In this document: positions 42,802 through 51,088 of the stretch, piece after piece
Layout: each line of letters begins with the position of its first letter
How positions within the stretch are numbered: the first letter of the stretch is position 1
From: Chloroflexota bacterium
GTDB taxonomy: Bacteria; Chloroflexota; Anaerolineae; UBA4142
Assembly (NCBI GenBank): GCA_016219275.1
Contig: JACRBM010000058.1
Coordinates: forward strand, 62,001-126,000
Length of the DNA stretch: 64,000 nucleotides
Direction: 5' to 3'
The notes under the pieces: model-generated
The model's input: only the letters and a program-made list of their open reading frames with translations
The model's database searches: none
Told to the model about the DNA's origin: nothing
Translations under genes and position numbers: made by a program

Positions 42802-42856
42802 TGTAGTCGGATAGTCCAATCGTGGCTATGCGATTAACAGATTAACGGAGGAAAAA

Positions 42857-43618
42857 ATGCGAAAAAGTGTTTTGCTTGTGGCGATTCTGTTCACTGGTAT
42901 TCTCGCGTTGCTAGGCACGCCGTCTCTCCGCGCGGAAAATCGCGCCGCGCCTGCTCTAGCCGCGCGTCCGATCACGACAACGGGTGACGCGGAAATCAAA
43001 GTTGCCCCCGATGAAGTAATTTTGATCCTGGGTGTGGAGACCTGGGACAAGAACATCCAGATCGCGAAAAAACAGAATGACGACCGCGTCAAGAGAATTA
43101 CCGCGCTGACCAAGGATTTTGGAATTGACCCCAAGCATGTCCAAACGGATCAGATCAACGTCGAGCCGCGCTATCGCAACGGCTATTACACCGACGCGGA
43201 TTTCATCGGCTACTTTATCCGCAAGACGGTCGTCATCACGTTGAAAGACGTTTCCAAATTCGAGGATGTGTTCACGGGCGCGTTGGGCGCGGGTGCAACG
43301 CACGTGCAAGGCGTCCAGTTTCGCACGACCGAACTCCGCAAGTATCGCGATCAGGCGCGCGCGCTGGCGATTCAAGCGGCGCGGGAAAAAGCGCGCGCGT
43401 TGGCGAGCGAACTAGGACGCAAAATCGGGGAACCGCAATCTATTCAAGAGAACCAATCGAGTTGGTGGTCGTCGTACAGCGCGCGGTGGGGTGGGGCGAT
43501 GTCGCAGAACGTCGTTCAGAATGTTGGCGGCGGCGGCGCCTTCAGCGAAGAAGGCACCTTCGCGCCTGGACAAATCTCGATCAGTGCGCGCGTGACCGTG
43601 ACGTTTGACCTCGAATAA
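42857..43618 (+). CDS. SIMPL-domain (DUF541) exported protein
   Basis: The 253-residue protein has a signal peptide (hydrophobic about 4-23) and a SIMPL/DUF541 domain from about 35: ITTTGDAEIKVAPDEVILILGVETWDKNI at the start, YTQ-like repeats replaced by ITLKDVSKFEDVF, and a C-terminal SISARVTVTFDLE. SIMPL proteins are exported and of unclear role, with links to oxidative stress and outer-membrane stability in other bacteria. GGAGGAAAAA precedes the ATG. A Pho-box-like promoter lies upstream and the PstS-like gene follows 13 bp later. Confidence 0.85.
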   Translation: MRKSVLLVAILFTGILALLGTPSLRAENRAAPALAARPITTTGDAEIKVAPDEVILILGVETWDKNIQIAKKQNDDRVKRITALTKDFGIDPKHVQTDQINVEPRYRNGYYTDADFIGYFIRKTVVITLKDVSKFEDVFTGALGAGATHVQGVQFRTTELRKYRDQARALAIQAAREKARALASELGRKIGEPQSIQENQSSWWSSYSARWGGAMSQNVVQNVGGGGAFSEEGTFAPGQISISARVTVTFDLE

Positions 43619-43631
43619 GTGGGAGGGCGAA

Positions 43632-44609
43632 ATGAAGAAAACTTTGCTTGGCATCGTTGTGTTTCTTCTGACTTGTTTCGGTTGCGCCTCTATGCCGATA
43701 GCCCCAACTATCGCGCCCACCGCGACGCCAACAATCAAACCGGACCTCAACTTGATCGCGCGCGACTATCCCAGGGTGGACGGCTCGACTTCGACCAAGC
43801 CGTTGCATATCGTGATCGCATGCAAGGCGTTCGGTCTGCGCTGTGTCTGGCAAGAACCGATTTTTTCGGAGCGCACCATCGCGCCTGATTTGAAAGAAAG
43901 CTTGCGCGCCGAGGCAAACAAACTATTCGAGGCGACCCAGCATACCGGAACGAACCCGGCGTACATGAATCTCATCAACGGCAAAACCGATCTGATCCTG
44001 GTCGCGCGCGCGCCATCGGAAGATGAGTTGAACGCGGCAAAACAAAACCGCGTCGAGTTGGACGCGCGCCCGTTCGCACTCGATGCGTTCGTGTTCCTGG
44101 TCAACGTGAAAAATCCGGTGGACAATCTCACCATCACGAACGTGCGTGATGTTTACACGGGCAAGATCACGGACTGGGCGACTCTGGGCGGTAAGGGAAC
44201 GATCAAAGCGTACCAGCGCGACCGCAACTCGGGTAGCCAGGAATTGATGGATGCTTTGGTGATGCGAGGCACGCCGATGATTCAAGCACCTGATATGATC
44301 ATCGAAACGATGATGGGCGCGGTCAATGCCATCGGCAGAGATCCACAGGGTGTCGGCTACTCGGTTTACTATTACGCGACATTCATGCTCCCGGACAAGA
44401 ATGTGAAACTCGTCGGCGTGAACGGAATCAAGCCGACCTCGGAGAACATTGCGACGCGCGCGTATCCGTTGACCGCGCCGGTGTATGTGGTCACACGGAA
44501 AAACTTGCCGGGAAACAGTTCCGCCGCGCAGTTGCGCGATTGGCTCTTGACTGCCGAAGGCAAAGCGGCAATCGCGGAGAGCGGGTACGTGCCGTTCGAG
44601 TCCCCGTAA
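43632..44609 (+). CDS. PstS-like phosphate-binding lipoprotein
   Basis: The 325-residue protein has a lipoprotein signal (LLTCFGC, Cys near 16) and the periplasmic binding fold of the PBP-like domain seen in PstS: YPRVDGSTSTKPLHI near the start, FLVNVKNPVDNLT, VYTGKITDWATLGGKG and YQRDRNSGSQELM. PstS binds phosphate for the PstABC transporter, and no pst transporter genes are nearby, so it may be a stand-alone sensor or an orphan. ATG 43632 is chosen, since GTGGGAGGGCGAA is upstream; the frame is open to 43605 within the SIMPL gene. A terminator follows. Confidence 0.83.
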   Translation: MKKTLLGIVVFLLTCFGCASMPIAPTIAPTATPTIKPDLNLIARDYPRVDGSTSTKPLHIVIACKAFGLRCVWQEPIFSERTIAPDLKESLRAEANKLFEATQHTGTNPAYMNLINGKTDLILVARAPSEDELNAAKQNRVELDARPFALDAFVFLVNVKNPVDNLTITNVRDVYTGKITDWATLGGKGTIKAYQRDRNSGSQELMDALVMRGTPMIQAPDMIIETMMGAVNAIGRDPQGVGYSVYYYATFMLPDKNVKLVGVNGIKPTSENIATRAYPLTAPVYVVTRKNLPGNSSAAQLRDWLLTAEGKAAIAESGYVPFESP

Positions 44610-44635
44610 GTCGGCGACTCGATCGGATTGTTCAA

Positions 44636-44669
44636 GCAAAACGAGCGTGCAACTGCGCGCTCGTTTTTG
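44636..44669 (+). terminator. Intrinsic terminator after the PstS-like gene
   Basis: ACGAGCG (44641-44647) pairs with CGCTCGT (44658-44664), flanked by AAAA on the left and TTTTT on the right, so it can work in both directions. Confidence 0.8.
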
Positions 44670-44731
44670 CATTGTTCTGAATTGTGCTAGAATGAGCCAG
44701 TAATTCAAGATGCTTTGGCTGGAGGAATCGA

Positions 44732-45463
44732 ATGCGAATCGCGCTGATCTCCGACATTCACGCAAACTTTATTGCTCTGCAAACTGTCCTTGCTCACATC
44801 GAGCGCGACCATGTCAACCAAATCGTTTGCCTCGGCGATGTCGCGGCGAATGGACCGCAACCCGTGCCGGTCATTCGCCGCGTACGCGAGCTGGGTTGTC
44901 CGGTCGTGTGTGGCAATACCGACGAGTGGTTTCTCGTGCCGCAAACGTACGATCCCAATTCCGAAAAAGAACGGCGCTTGATGGCGATGCTCGAATGGGA
45001 GATGCAACAATTTTCGTCCGCCGACCTTGAGTTCATGCGCGCGTTCCAGCCGCGCGTCAACATTCAACTTGAGGGCAACCAGACCTTGCTTTGTTTTCAC
45101 GGCTCGCCGCAATCGAACACGGATCTCATTCTCGCGACGACGCCGGAGAATGAATTACAATCACGCTTGGGCGATTATCGCGCAACGGTGTTGGCGGGCG
45201 GACACACGCATCAGCAAATGTTGCGACGATTTCGCGATGCACTCGTCATCAATCCGGGGAGCGTCGGAATGCCGATGGAGCGTGACGCCCTGGGACAGTT
45301 GCGCCGTCCACCGTGGAGCGAGTACGCGATTCTGGATTCGCGCGACCAGAACATCGCGATTGAATTTCATCGCGTGCCACTCGATGTCAATGCCGTCGTG
45401 CGCGCGGCGCGTGAGAGCGGGATGCCGCACGGCGAGTTGTGGGCAGGCGAGTGGTTGGTGTAA
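44732..45463 (+). CDS. Calcineurin-like metallophosphoesterase (YfcE/MJ0936-like)
   Basis: The 243-residue protein has the family metal motifs: LISDIHANFIAL near residue 5, CLGDVAANGP near 34, GNTDEWF near 61, CFHGSPQ near 127 and AGGHTHQQM near 152. It is a soluble phosphatase or phosphodiesterase of the kind with broad specificity. GGAGGAATCG precedes the ATG, and a terminator separates it from the PstS-like gene, so it has its own promoter, probably ending in TAGAAT near 44690. A physiological substrate cannot be assigned. Confidence 0.88.
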   Translation: MRIALISDIHANFIALQTVLAHIERDHVNQIVCLGDVAANGPQPVPVIRRVRELGCPVVCGNTDEWFLVPQTYDPNSEKERRLMAMLEWEMQQFSSADLEFMRAFQPRVNIQLEGNQTLLCFHGSPQSNTDLILATTPENELQSRLGDYRATVLAGGHTHQQMLRRFRDALVINPGSVGMPMERDALGQLRRPPWSEYAILDSRDQNIAIEFHRVPLDVNAVVRAARESGMPHGELWAGEWLV

Positions 45464-45501
45464 ATGTGATATAATTGGCGCAACGATAAACGAGGTGCAA
45501 A

Positions 45502-45792
45502 ATGGTTCTTGAACTATCAACCCAATCACCCTTTCCAGATCACATCGTCAAGGATATTGTGAAGGCGGCTTTGAAAAGCGAAGCCGTGATGGCGCGTTTG
45601 CGATACGAACAGTTTGCCAAAGAGTGTCAATCTTTTGAACAACGATTTCAGATGACGACCGATCAGTTTCTGGCGGAATTCGACGCGGGCAAGCTGGGTG
45701 ATGCTGAGGAGTACTTTGATTGGTTTGCCGCGGCGCGCGGGCGGGCGGTGTGGATGCAAAAAGCCCAAGTACTGATTGAGGTCGCGGCGTGA
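45502..45792 (+). CDS. Candidate antitoxin of a TumE-like pair
   Basis: The 96-residue, mostly helical protein is not recognised by motif. It lies directly before, and overlaps by 4 bp, a TumE/DUF6516-like gene, as antitoxins usually do. The helical part has MARLRYEQFAKECQSFEQRF and DAEEYFDWFAAARG. TATAAT at 45470-45475 is a -10 candidate and GAGGTG is the ribosome site. It has no obvious DNA-binding motif. The name is by context. Confidence 0.5.
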   Translation: MVLELSTQSPFPDHIVKDIVKAALKSEAVMARLRYEQFAKECQSFEQRFQMTTDQFLAEFDAGKLGDAEEYFDWFAAARGRAVWMQKAQVLIEVAA

Positions 45793-46175
45793 ATGCGCAG
45801 GAATACTATCGTCAATTGCTCGTGCTCATCGGACCCGTTTCGGCGATTGTCTCTTCGGATGTTTCATACCGCGAGATTGACGAGAATGAGTGTTACATCA
45901 AAGCCGTACTGAAATTTGTTCAGGGACACGTATTGCATCTTGCAGAGTATGTTGTCATCGTGAACGATCAAGTTGTACGAACCAAATACCGCTATCAACT
46001 TTTGGATGCGGGAAACAAGTCTATTGCGCGATGGGACAATGCGCCTCATCATAAAGACGTTGCGACCTTTCCCCATCATCGCCATGACTCGATGGACAAA
46101 GCGCATCCCTCGCGCGAGATGTCTCCGGCAGATGCGATTGCCGAGTCGTTGGCTTTGATTGAGCCACCGCTGTAA
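45789..46175 (+). CDS. TumE-like (DUF6516) putative toxin
   Basis: The 128-residue protein fits the DUF6516/TumE style: an N-terminal strand pair (SSDVSYREIDENECYIKAVL), HLAEYVVIVNDQVVRTKYRYQLLD, then RWDNAPHHKDVATFPHHRH. Family members are annotated as toxins of TumE-TumA systems (recalled). GTG 45789 overlaps the stop of the preceding gene. The His-rich HHRH segment could be an active site. The activity is not established from sequence. Confidence 0.62.
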   Translation: MNAQEYYRQLLVLIGPVSAIVSSDVSYREIDENECYIKAVLKFVQGHVLHLAEYVVIVNDQVVRTKYRYQLLDAGNKSIARWDNAPHHKDVATFPHHRHDSMDKAHPSREMSPADAIAESLALIEPPL

Positions 46176-46203
46176 CTCGAAGCATATTGTCGCATTTCCC
46201 TTT

Positions 46204-46231
46204 TTGACTTCTTTTCCATTTTCTGTATAAT
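46204..46231 (+). promoter_or_regulatory. Sigma70 promoter of the GntR gene
   Basis: TTGACT (46204-46209) and TATAAT (46226-46231) are 16 bp apart. Transcription should start near 46238, just before the palindromic operator. Confidence 0.75.
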
Positions 46232-46240
46232 TCAAGTTGT

Positions 46241-46257
46241 CAGACGACTGTCGTCTG
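46241..46257. promoter_or_regulatory. Palindromic operator of the GntR regulator
   Basis: CAGACGACTGTCGTCTG is a perfect inverted repeat with 8-bp arms around one base, placed right after the predicted transcription start. It suits a dimeric GntR-family repressor, so autorepression is likely. Confidence 0.7.
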
Positions 46258-46275
46258 GCAGATTTGGAAACGGTT

Positions 46276-47025
46276 ATGGTGCGTCGAAACATTTCCCTCG
46301 CTCGCCAGGTCGTGCAAGAAATCCTCGCCGGCATTCACGCCGGCAAACTCGCGCGCGACAATGGTGGGTTGCCTTCTGAAACCGAACTTAGCCAACGGTT
46401 CGGCGTGAGTCGCGCGACGATTCGTGAAGCCCTTTCCCAGATCGAACAACGCGGCGTGGTCGTGCGCCGCCACGGGGTAGGGACGTTCGTCGCGCCGATG
46501 TTGCCGCGCATTGACGCGGGGCTCGAAGAACTCGAAAGTCTGGAAACGCTCGCGCGGCGCATCGGTTTGGCGACCCAGATGGGCGAGCCAGTGATCGAAG
46601 AACGCGAGCCGACGCCGACCGAAGCCGAATGCTTGCAATTGTCCGAGCGCGTCGCGGTGATTTCGGTCGCGCGCGTGATTTTGACCGGCGCGCGTCCGAT
46701 TGCGTATCTCGTGGACGTGGTGCCGACCACCGTCCTGCAACGGCAAGACCTCGATAAAAATTTTCGCGGCTCGGTGCTCGACCTTTTATTGCGCCGCCGC
46801 GATTTGCATCTGAGCCACTCGCGCACGGACATCCTGATTGAATCGGCTGACAAGACGATTGCGCGCAAGTTGAAAATCAAAGCCGGCGAGCCGCTTCACA
46901 AACTCGACGCGCAGCTGTGCACGCACGACGGGCGCGTCGTGGATTATTCGATCAGTTATTTCGTTCCAGGTTATTTTTCGTTCCACGTGATTCGGCGCGT
47001 GGGCGCACCGAACAGCGCGCACTAG
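46276..47025 (+). CDS. GntR/HutC-family transcription regulator with UTRA domain
   Basis: The 249-residue protein has a winged helix with the GntR signature (GGLPSETELSQRFGVSRATIREALSQIEQRGVVVRRHGVGTFV, residues about 26-72) and a C-terminal UTRA ligand-binding domain. ATG 46276 is chosen because the frame upstream (TTG 46237) would run through the operator palindrome. It probably represses itself and perhaps the carbamoyl genes downstream; no second copy of the operator was found by eye near 49.6 kb. The ligand would be a small metabolite, not identifiable here. Confidence 0.87.
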   Translation: MVRRNISLARQVVQEILAGIHAGKLARDNGGLPSETELSQRFGVSRATIREALSQIEQRGVVVRRHGVGTFVAPMLPRIDAGLEELESLETLARRIGLATQMGEPVIEEREPTPTEAECLQLSERVAVISVARVILTGARPIAYLVDVVPTTVLQRQDLDKNFRGSVLDLLLRRRDLHLSHSRTDILIESADKTIARKLKIKAGEPLHKLDAQLCTHDGRVVDYSISYFVPGYFSFHVIRRVGAPNSAH

Positions 47026-47043
47026 ATGCAAATGAGGACAACG

Positions 47044-49500
47044 ATGAAAGTCTTCCTCTCCTCCACCTACATTGACTTGATCGAACATCGCAAAGCCGCG
47101 CACGATGCATTGGAACGCATTGGGCAAGAAGTCGGGCGCATGGAAATTTTTGGCGCGCGGACAGAAGAAGCAACCAGCGTTGCGCTTGACCAACTGGGAA
47201 AATGCGACCTCGTCATTGGCATTTATGCCTATCGTTACGGATTTATTCCCGAAGGTGCGGATGTTTCGATCACAGAGCAGGAATACCTTCACGCCAAAAG
47301 CAAAGGCAAACGTGTTTTGTGTTTTGTGGTGGACGAGAACGAACCTTGGCCGCCGAAGATGATGGAAAAAGACGCGGCAAAAATTAAAAAGTTGGATGAG
47401 TTCAAAGCAAAAATTTTAAAAGAAAAAGTTGTTGACTTTTTCACCTCTCCCGCTGACCTGGGAATGAAAATTGCCACATCCGTTCATAACTATCTTGACG
47501 AACTCAAACCAATCACCAATCACCAATCACCAATTACTCCACCTCGCGGCAACACCCTCCCACCCGAGGGCTTCTTCATTGGTCGCGTCAAAGAACTCGA
47601 CATCATCAAATCCGCCCTCTCCCTCGAATCCCGCACCTGGGGCGCACTCATTGACGGACCTGGCGGCATCGGCAAGACCGCCCTCGCCATCAAAGCCGCG
47701 CACGACGCGCCAGCGGAACTCTTCGAGCGCAAAATCTTCATCACCGCCAAAGTGCGCGAACTGACTGCCGAAGGCGAAGCAAAACTGACCGACTTCACCC
47801 GCCCGACCTACCTCGCCATGCTGGACGAACTGGGCAAGGAATTGGGCGCAGACGGACTCGAAAAACTCGCGCCCGATGAGCGCCCCAACACATTGCGCCT
47901 CGCGCTGGCGGGCAAAAAGGCGCTGATCATCTTCGACAATTTGGAAACCCTGCCCGAAGAAGAGCGCACGCGCCTGTTCCAATTCCTCTCGCGCCTGCCC
48001 GAAGGGAACAAAGCCATCGTCACCTCCCGCCGCCGCACCGACGTGGATGCGCGCATCGTGCGCCTCGACCGCCTCGCCCGCGACGAAGCCCTGCAACTCA
48101 TCGCCGAACTCGCCGCCAAATATCCGCGCCTCGCCCGCGCCTCCCAAAAAGAGCGCGAAGACCTGTACGAGATCACGCAGGGCAACCCGCTCTTCATCCG
48201 CTGGATCGCGGGGCAGTTGGGGCGTGATGGCTCGCAGTGCCGCACCATCGCCGAAGCCTGCGCCTTCATTGACAAAGCCCCCAAAGGCAACGACCCGCTC
48301 GAATACATCTTCGGCGACCTGCTGAAGACCTTTAGCCCCGACGAGACTCAAGTCCTCGCCGCGCTGACGTATTTCAGCCTGCCTGCCAAACTCAAGTGGA
48401 TCGCGGACATGACCGACCTGCCCAACCGCGCAGCCGAGACCGCGCTGGAAGACCTGACCGACCGCTCCATCCTGACCTCTGACCTGTCCGCCCAAACCTA
48501 TTTTTTACCCCCGCTGACAGCGAAATTCATCCGCACACGCCGCCCCGAAGCCGTCACCCAAACAGGCGACGCTCTCACCGACCGCGCCTACGCCCTCGCC
48601 ATGCAATACGGTGGCGATAGCGAAGACTATGAAAAATTCCCCATGCTGGACGCCGAATGGGAATTCATCTCCGCCGCCCTGACGCGCCTGCTGACAGGCG
48701 ACAACTCCCGCCTGCAAAGGGTGTGCAATCAACTCATGTTCTTTCTCAACTTCATGGGCAAATGGGATGAGCGCATCTGGCTTTCCGAACAAGCCGAAGC
48801 ACGCGCCATCGCAACAGATGACAAAGAAAATGCAGGCGCAAACGCATACTATGCGGGAACAACCTACCAACGCCGCAACCAACCCGCCGAAGTGCTGGCG
48901 TGCGCCGCCCGCGCCGCTATACACTGGCAGGACAGCATCCCGCGCAAAAAAGCGATTGTCATCCAATTGCGCGGAATCGGTCACGAACTGAACAAAGACT
49001 ATCCCGCCGCCATCACCGCCTACCGTGAAGCGCTGGAAATTGACCGCTCCATCTCCCCCGAAAGCGACGATGTCGCCATTGCCCTGAACCATCTGGCAGA
49101 AGCGGAACACGCCAACAAAGACTACCCCACCGCCGAGCGCGACTACCGCGAAGCCGTGCAAATTTACAAGAGAAACAGATTTGATGAAGGTATTGCTGAC
49201 GCCACAGGCAGCCTAGCAGCACTCGCCCTCGACCGCGAGCAGTGGACAGAAGCCGAATCCCTCGCCCGCGAAGCCCTCGCGCTGGCAGAAAAAATCGGGC
49301 GGCAGGAGTTGATTGCCAACAATTGTCACCGCCTCACCAAAGCCCTGCTCAAACAAAACCGCAATTTTGATGAGGCATTATCCCTCTCCCGCCGCGCCGT
49401 CGAGATTTTCACGCGCCTGCGCTCGCCAAGTTTGCAATCAGCGCAGGAAACGCTGGCGGAGATCGAGAAGGCAAGGATGAACGCTTCGCGTGAAGGATGA
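47044..49500 (+). CDS. DUF4062-STAND NTPase-TPR protein (defence-type)
   Basis: The 818-residue protein has an N-terminal DUF4062 domain (VFLSSTYIDLIEHRKAAHDALE, then CDLVIGIYAYRYGFIP; residues about 2-150), an NB-ARC/STAND NTPase with Walker A GPGGIGKTA near 205 and Walker B ALIIFDNLE near 295, and C-terminal TPR-like repeats (about 590-810). Such proteins are NLR-like; the DUF4062 part is an effector or signalling domain, and many are in anti-phage islands. From about 47560 on, the codons favour GCC and CTG over the GCG of neighbours, a sign of transfer. A 7-bp repeat is in the linker at 47512-47538. A 20-bp tandem duplication at the end (49473-49512) supplies the stop. Confidence 0.85.
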   Translation: MKVFLSSTYIDLIEHRKAAHDALERIGQEVGRMEIFGARTEEATSVALDQLGKCDLVIGIYAYRYGFIPEGADVSITEQEYLHAKSKGKRVLCFVVDENEPWPPKMMEKDAAKIKKLDEFKAKILKEKVVDFFTSPADLGMKIATSVHNYLDELKPITNHQSPITPPRGNTLPPEGFFIGRVKELDIIKSALSLESRTWGALIDGPGGIGKTALAIKAAHDAPAELFERKIFITAKVRELTAEGEAKLTDFTRPTYLAMLDELGKELGADGLEKLAPDERPNTLRLALAGKKALIIFDNLETLPEEERTRLFQFLSRLPEGNKAIVTSRRRTDVDARIVRLDRLARDEALQLIAELAAKYPRLARASQKEREDLYEITQGNPLFIRWIAGQLGRDGSQCRTIAEACAFIDKAPKGNDPLEYIFGDLLKTFSPDETQVLAALTYFSLPAKLKWIADMTDLPNRAAETALEDLTDRSILTSDLSAQTYFLPPLTAKFIRTRRPEAVTQTGDALTDRAYALAMQYGGDSEDYEKFPMLDAEWEFISAALTRLLTGDNSRLQRVCNQLMFFLNFMGKWDERIWLSEQAEARAIATDDKENAGANAYYAGTTYQRRNQPAEVLACAARAAIHWQDSIPRKKAIVIQLRGIGHELNKDYPAAITAYREALEIDRSISPESDDVAIALNHLAEAEHANKDYPTAERDYREAVQIYKRNRFDEGIADATGSLAALALDREQWTEAESLAREALALAEKIGRQELIANNCHRLTKALLKQNRNFDEALSLSRRAVEIFTRLRSPSLQSAQETLAEIEKARMNASREG
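47512..47538. repeat. In-frame heptanucleotide repeat (CCAATCA)
   Basis: Four units of CCAATCA/CCAATTA lie in the linker between the DUF4062 and NTPase domains and encode NHQSPIT. The same type of repeat is in the threonine synthase gene at 55838. Confidence 0.65.
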
Positions 49501-49512
49501 ACGCTTCGCGTG
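49473..49512. repeat. Perfect 20-bp tandem duplication at a gene end
   Basis: AAGGATGAACGCTTCGCGTG occurs twice without a gap. The stop of the STAND gene (49498-49500) is inside the second unit. Confidence 0.85.
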
Positions 49513-49515
49513 AAA

Positions 49516-49594
49516 TATGTCATTTCGAGCGAAGCGAGAAATCTCCGACTTGCGTTCACAGGGTGAGATTTCTCGCTTCGCTCGAAATGACAAT
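49516..49594. repeat. CATTTCGAGCGAAGCGAGAAATCTC palindromic repeat
   Basis: TGTCATTTCGAGCGAAGCGA and its complement TCGCTTCGCTCGAAATGACA enclose about 30 bp, giving a very long hairpin just after the STAND gene. It may act as a transcription barrier or as a mobile element. A related GCGAAGCG hairpin is at 61139. Confidence 0.7.
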
Positions 49595-49629
49595 TGAAAT
49601 AAACCACAAACCCAAAGGAGGATTTTACC

Positions 49630-50610
49630 ATGCGTAGTTTTGCCGGACGCGACATTTTGTCGCTCAAGGAATTTGAACGGAACGAGTTTTTCCACGTCTT
49701 TGACGTCGCGCAAAAGATGGAAGTGATCGCGCGCGGGCGCAAGAACGTGGACATGCTCAAAGAGAAAACGCTCGTCACCGCGTTCTATCAACCCAGCACG
49801 CGCACGCGCCTCGCGCACGAAGCCGCGATGCACCGCCTCGGCGGGCACGTGACCGGTTTCTCGGACGCGAAAATGACGCGCGCGGGCGACTGGTATCAAG
49901 AGTCCATCAAGGACACGGTCAAGATGTTGGAATTTTACGGCGACGTGATCGTGATGCGCCATTTCCAAAAAGGCGCGCCGCATGAAGCCGCGAAATGGTC
50001 GAGCGTGCCGATCATCAACGGCGGCGATGGCTGGGGCGAACACCCGACCCAGATTCTTACCGATCTCTACACCGTGCTCCGCGAAAAGGGTCGCATTGAC
50101 GGTTTACGCTGGCTCGCTGTCGGCGACATGCGGATGCGCACGATGCACTCGCTCGGTTACGCGCTCTCGCAATTCGATTGCCCCATCACGTTCGTTTCGC
50201 CGGGCGCAAACGACCTCTTCCCCAACTCGCCCGATATGCGGATGCCGGAAGAGTACAAAGCCGATTTCAAACAGTACGGACTCAACTTTACCGAAGCCGA
50301 GCATGTCGAGCAAGCGATTGCGGACGCGGATGTGATTTTGGTCGAGCCAGTAATTCAACCGGATTACACGCAGGCGCGCCAGGAAGCGAGCAAGGACAAG
50401 TCGCTGACGCCGGCGAATTACAAGATCACGCGCGAATTGTTGATGGGCAAAGCCAAGAGCGATGCGATTCTGCTCCATTCGCTTCCGCGCATGGACGAGA
50501 TTCCACTCGATGTGGACATTACGCGCTGGTCGCGTTATTGGCAAGAAGCGTTCAATGGCGTGGTGATGCGCATGACGTTGATCGCGATGGTTTTGGGAGC
50601 AGTCGAATAG
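49630..50610 (+). CDS. Aspartate-carbamoyltransferase-like enzyme
   Basis: The 326-residue protein has the carbamoyl-phosphate loop STRTR (56-60, in YQPSTRTRLAHEAA) and a C-terminal HSLPRMDEIPLDVD segment, where aspartate carbamoyltransferase has HPLPR, followed by AFNGVVMRMTLIAMVLG. It should transfer the carbamoyl group from carbamoyl phosphate to an amine. The exact acceptor is open, because the HSLPR change and the company of a second, YgeW-like transferase and carbamate kinase suggest a catabolic role rather than pyrimidine synthesis. AAAGGAGGA precedes the ATG. Confidence 0.78.
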   Translation: MRSFAGRDILSLKEFERNEFFHVFDVAQKMEVIARGRKNVDMLKEKTLVTAFYQPSTRTRLAHEAAMHRLGGHVTGFSDAKMTRAGDWYQESIKDTVKMLEFYGDVIVMRHFQKGAPHEAAKWSSVPIINGGDGWGEHPTQILTDLYTVLREKGRIDGLRWLAVGDMRMRTMHSLGYALSQFDCPITFVSPGANDLFPNSPDMRMPEEYKADFKQYGLNFTEAEHVEQAIADADVILVEPVIQPDYTQARQEASKDKSLTPANYKITRELLMGKAKSDAILLHSLPRMDEIPLDVDITRWSRYWQEAFNGVVMRMTLIAMVLGAVE

Positions 50611-50643
50611 TCACGTAGTCGAATAGTCGGATAGTCTCACAGT
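50601..50643. repeat. Octanucleotide tandem repeat array 1 (CGAATAGT)
   Basis: Five 8-bp units (CGAATAGT, CACGTAGT, CGAATAGT, CGGATAGT, CTCACAGT) begin inside the last codons of the carbamoyltransferase gene and end before the next ribosome site. Confidence 0.7.
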
Positions 50644-50653
50644 GGAGGCTGGA

Positions 50654-51031
50654 ATGGCGAAGATCGAGCGATTCGAGGATCTCAAGGCATGGCAAAAGGC
50701 GCGCGAACTTGCGAACACGATTTATGATCTGACCGAACACACGACGTTCGCCAAGGATTTCAAATTGCGAAACCAGATTCAGGGCGCGGCAGGATCCGTC
50801 ATGCACAACATCGCAGAAGGATTCGATTCAGGTTCCGATCCAGAGTTCATTCGTTTCCTGAAAATTGCGCGACGCTCCGCAAGTGAAACGCAATCGGAAT
50901 TATATCTTGCGCTAGACCGCAAGTACATCACCCAAGATGAAAGACTAGCGGCACACGACCTGGCATCTGAAGCCAAGAAACTCATCAACGGCATGATCGC
51001 GTACTTGCGCGGCAGCAAATCACGCGACTGA
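50654..51031 (+). CDS. Four-helix-bundle protein (23S rRNA intervening-sequence family)
   Basis: The 125-residue protein begins IERFEDLKAWQKARELANTIY and has QIQGAAGSVMHNIAEGFD and SASETQSELYLALDRKYI, the signature of the small four-helix-bundle family first seen within 23S rRNA intervening sequences. The function is unknown, and no rRNA is here. It stands alone between two carbamoyltransferase genes, flanked on both sides by 8-bp repeat arrays (50601-50643 and 51026-51073) that look like insertion borders. ATG 50654 follows GGAGG. These genes are often scattered in Chloroflexota, Bacteroidota and other genomes as separate modules. Confidence 0.85.
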   Translation: MAKIERFEDLKAWQKARELANTIYDLTEHTTFAKDFKLRNQIQGAAGSVMHNIAEGFDSGSDPEFIRFLKIARRSASETQSELYLALDRKYITQDERLAAHDLASEAKKLINGMIAYLRGSKSRD

Positions 51032-51073
51032 CGACTATTCGACTAACGACTACCCGACTATCAGACTACAAGA
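51026..51073. repeat. Octanucleotide tandem repeat array 2 (CGACTATY)
   Basis: Units such as CGACTATT, CGACTAA, CGACTACC, CGACTATC form the complementary orientation to array 1, so arrays 1 and 2 flank the four-helix-bundle gene as an inverted pair. Confidence 0.65.
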
Positions 51074-51088
51074 CAAGGAGACTATCAC

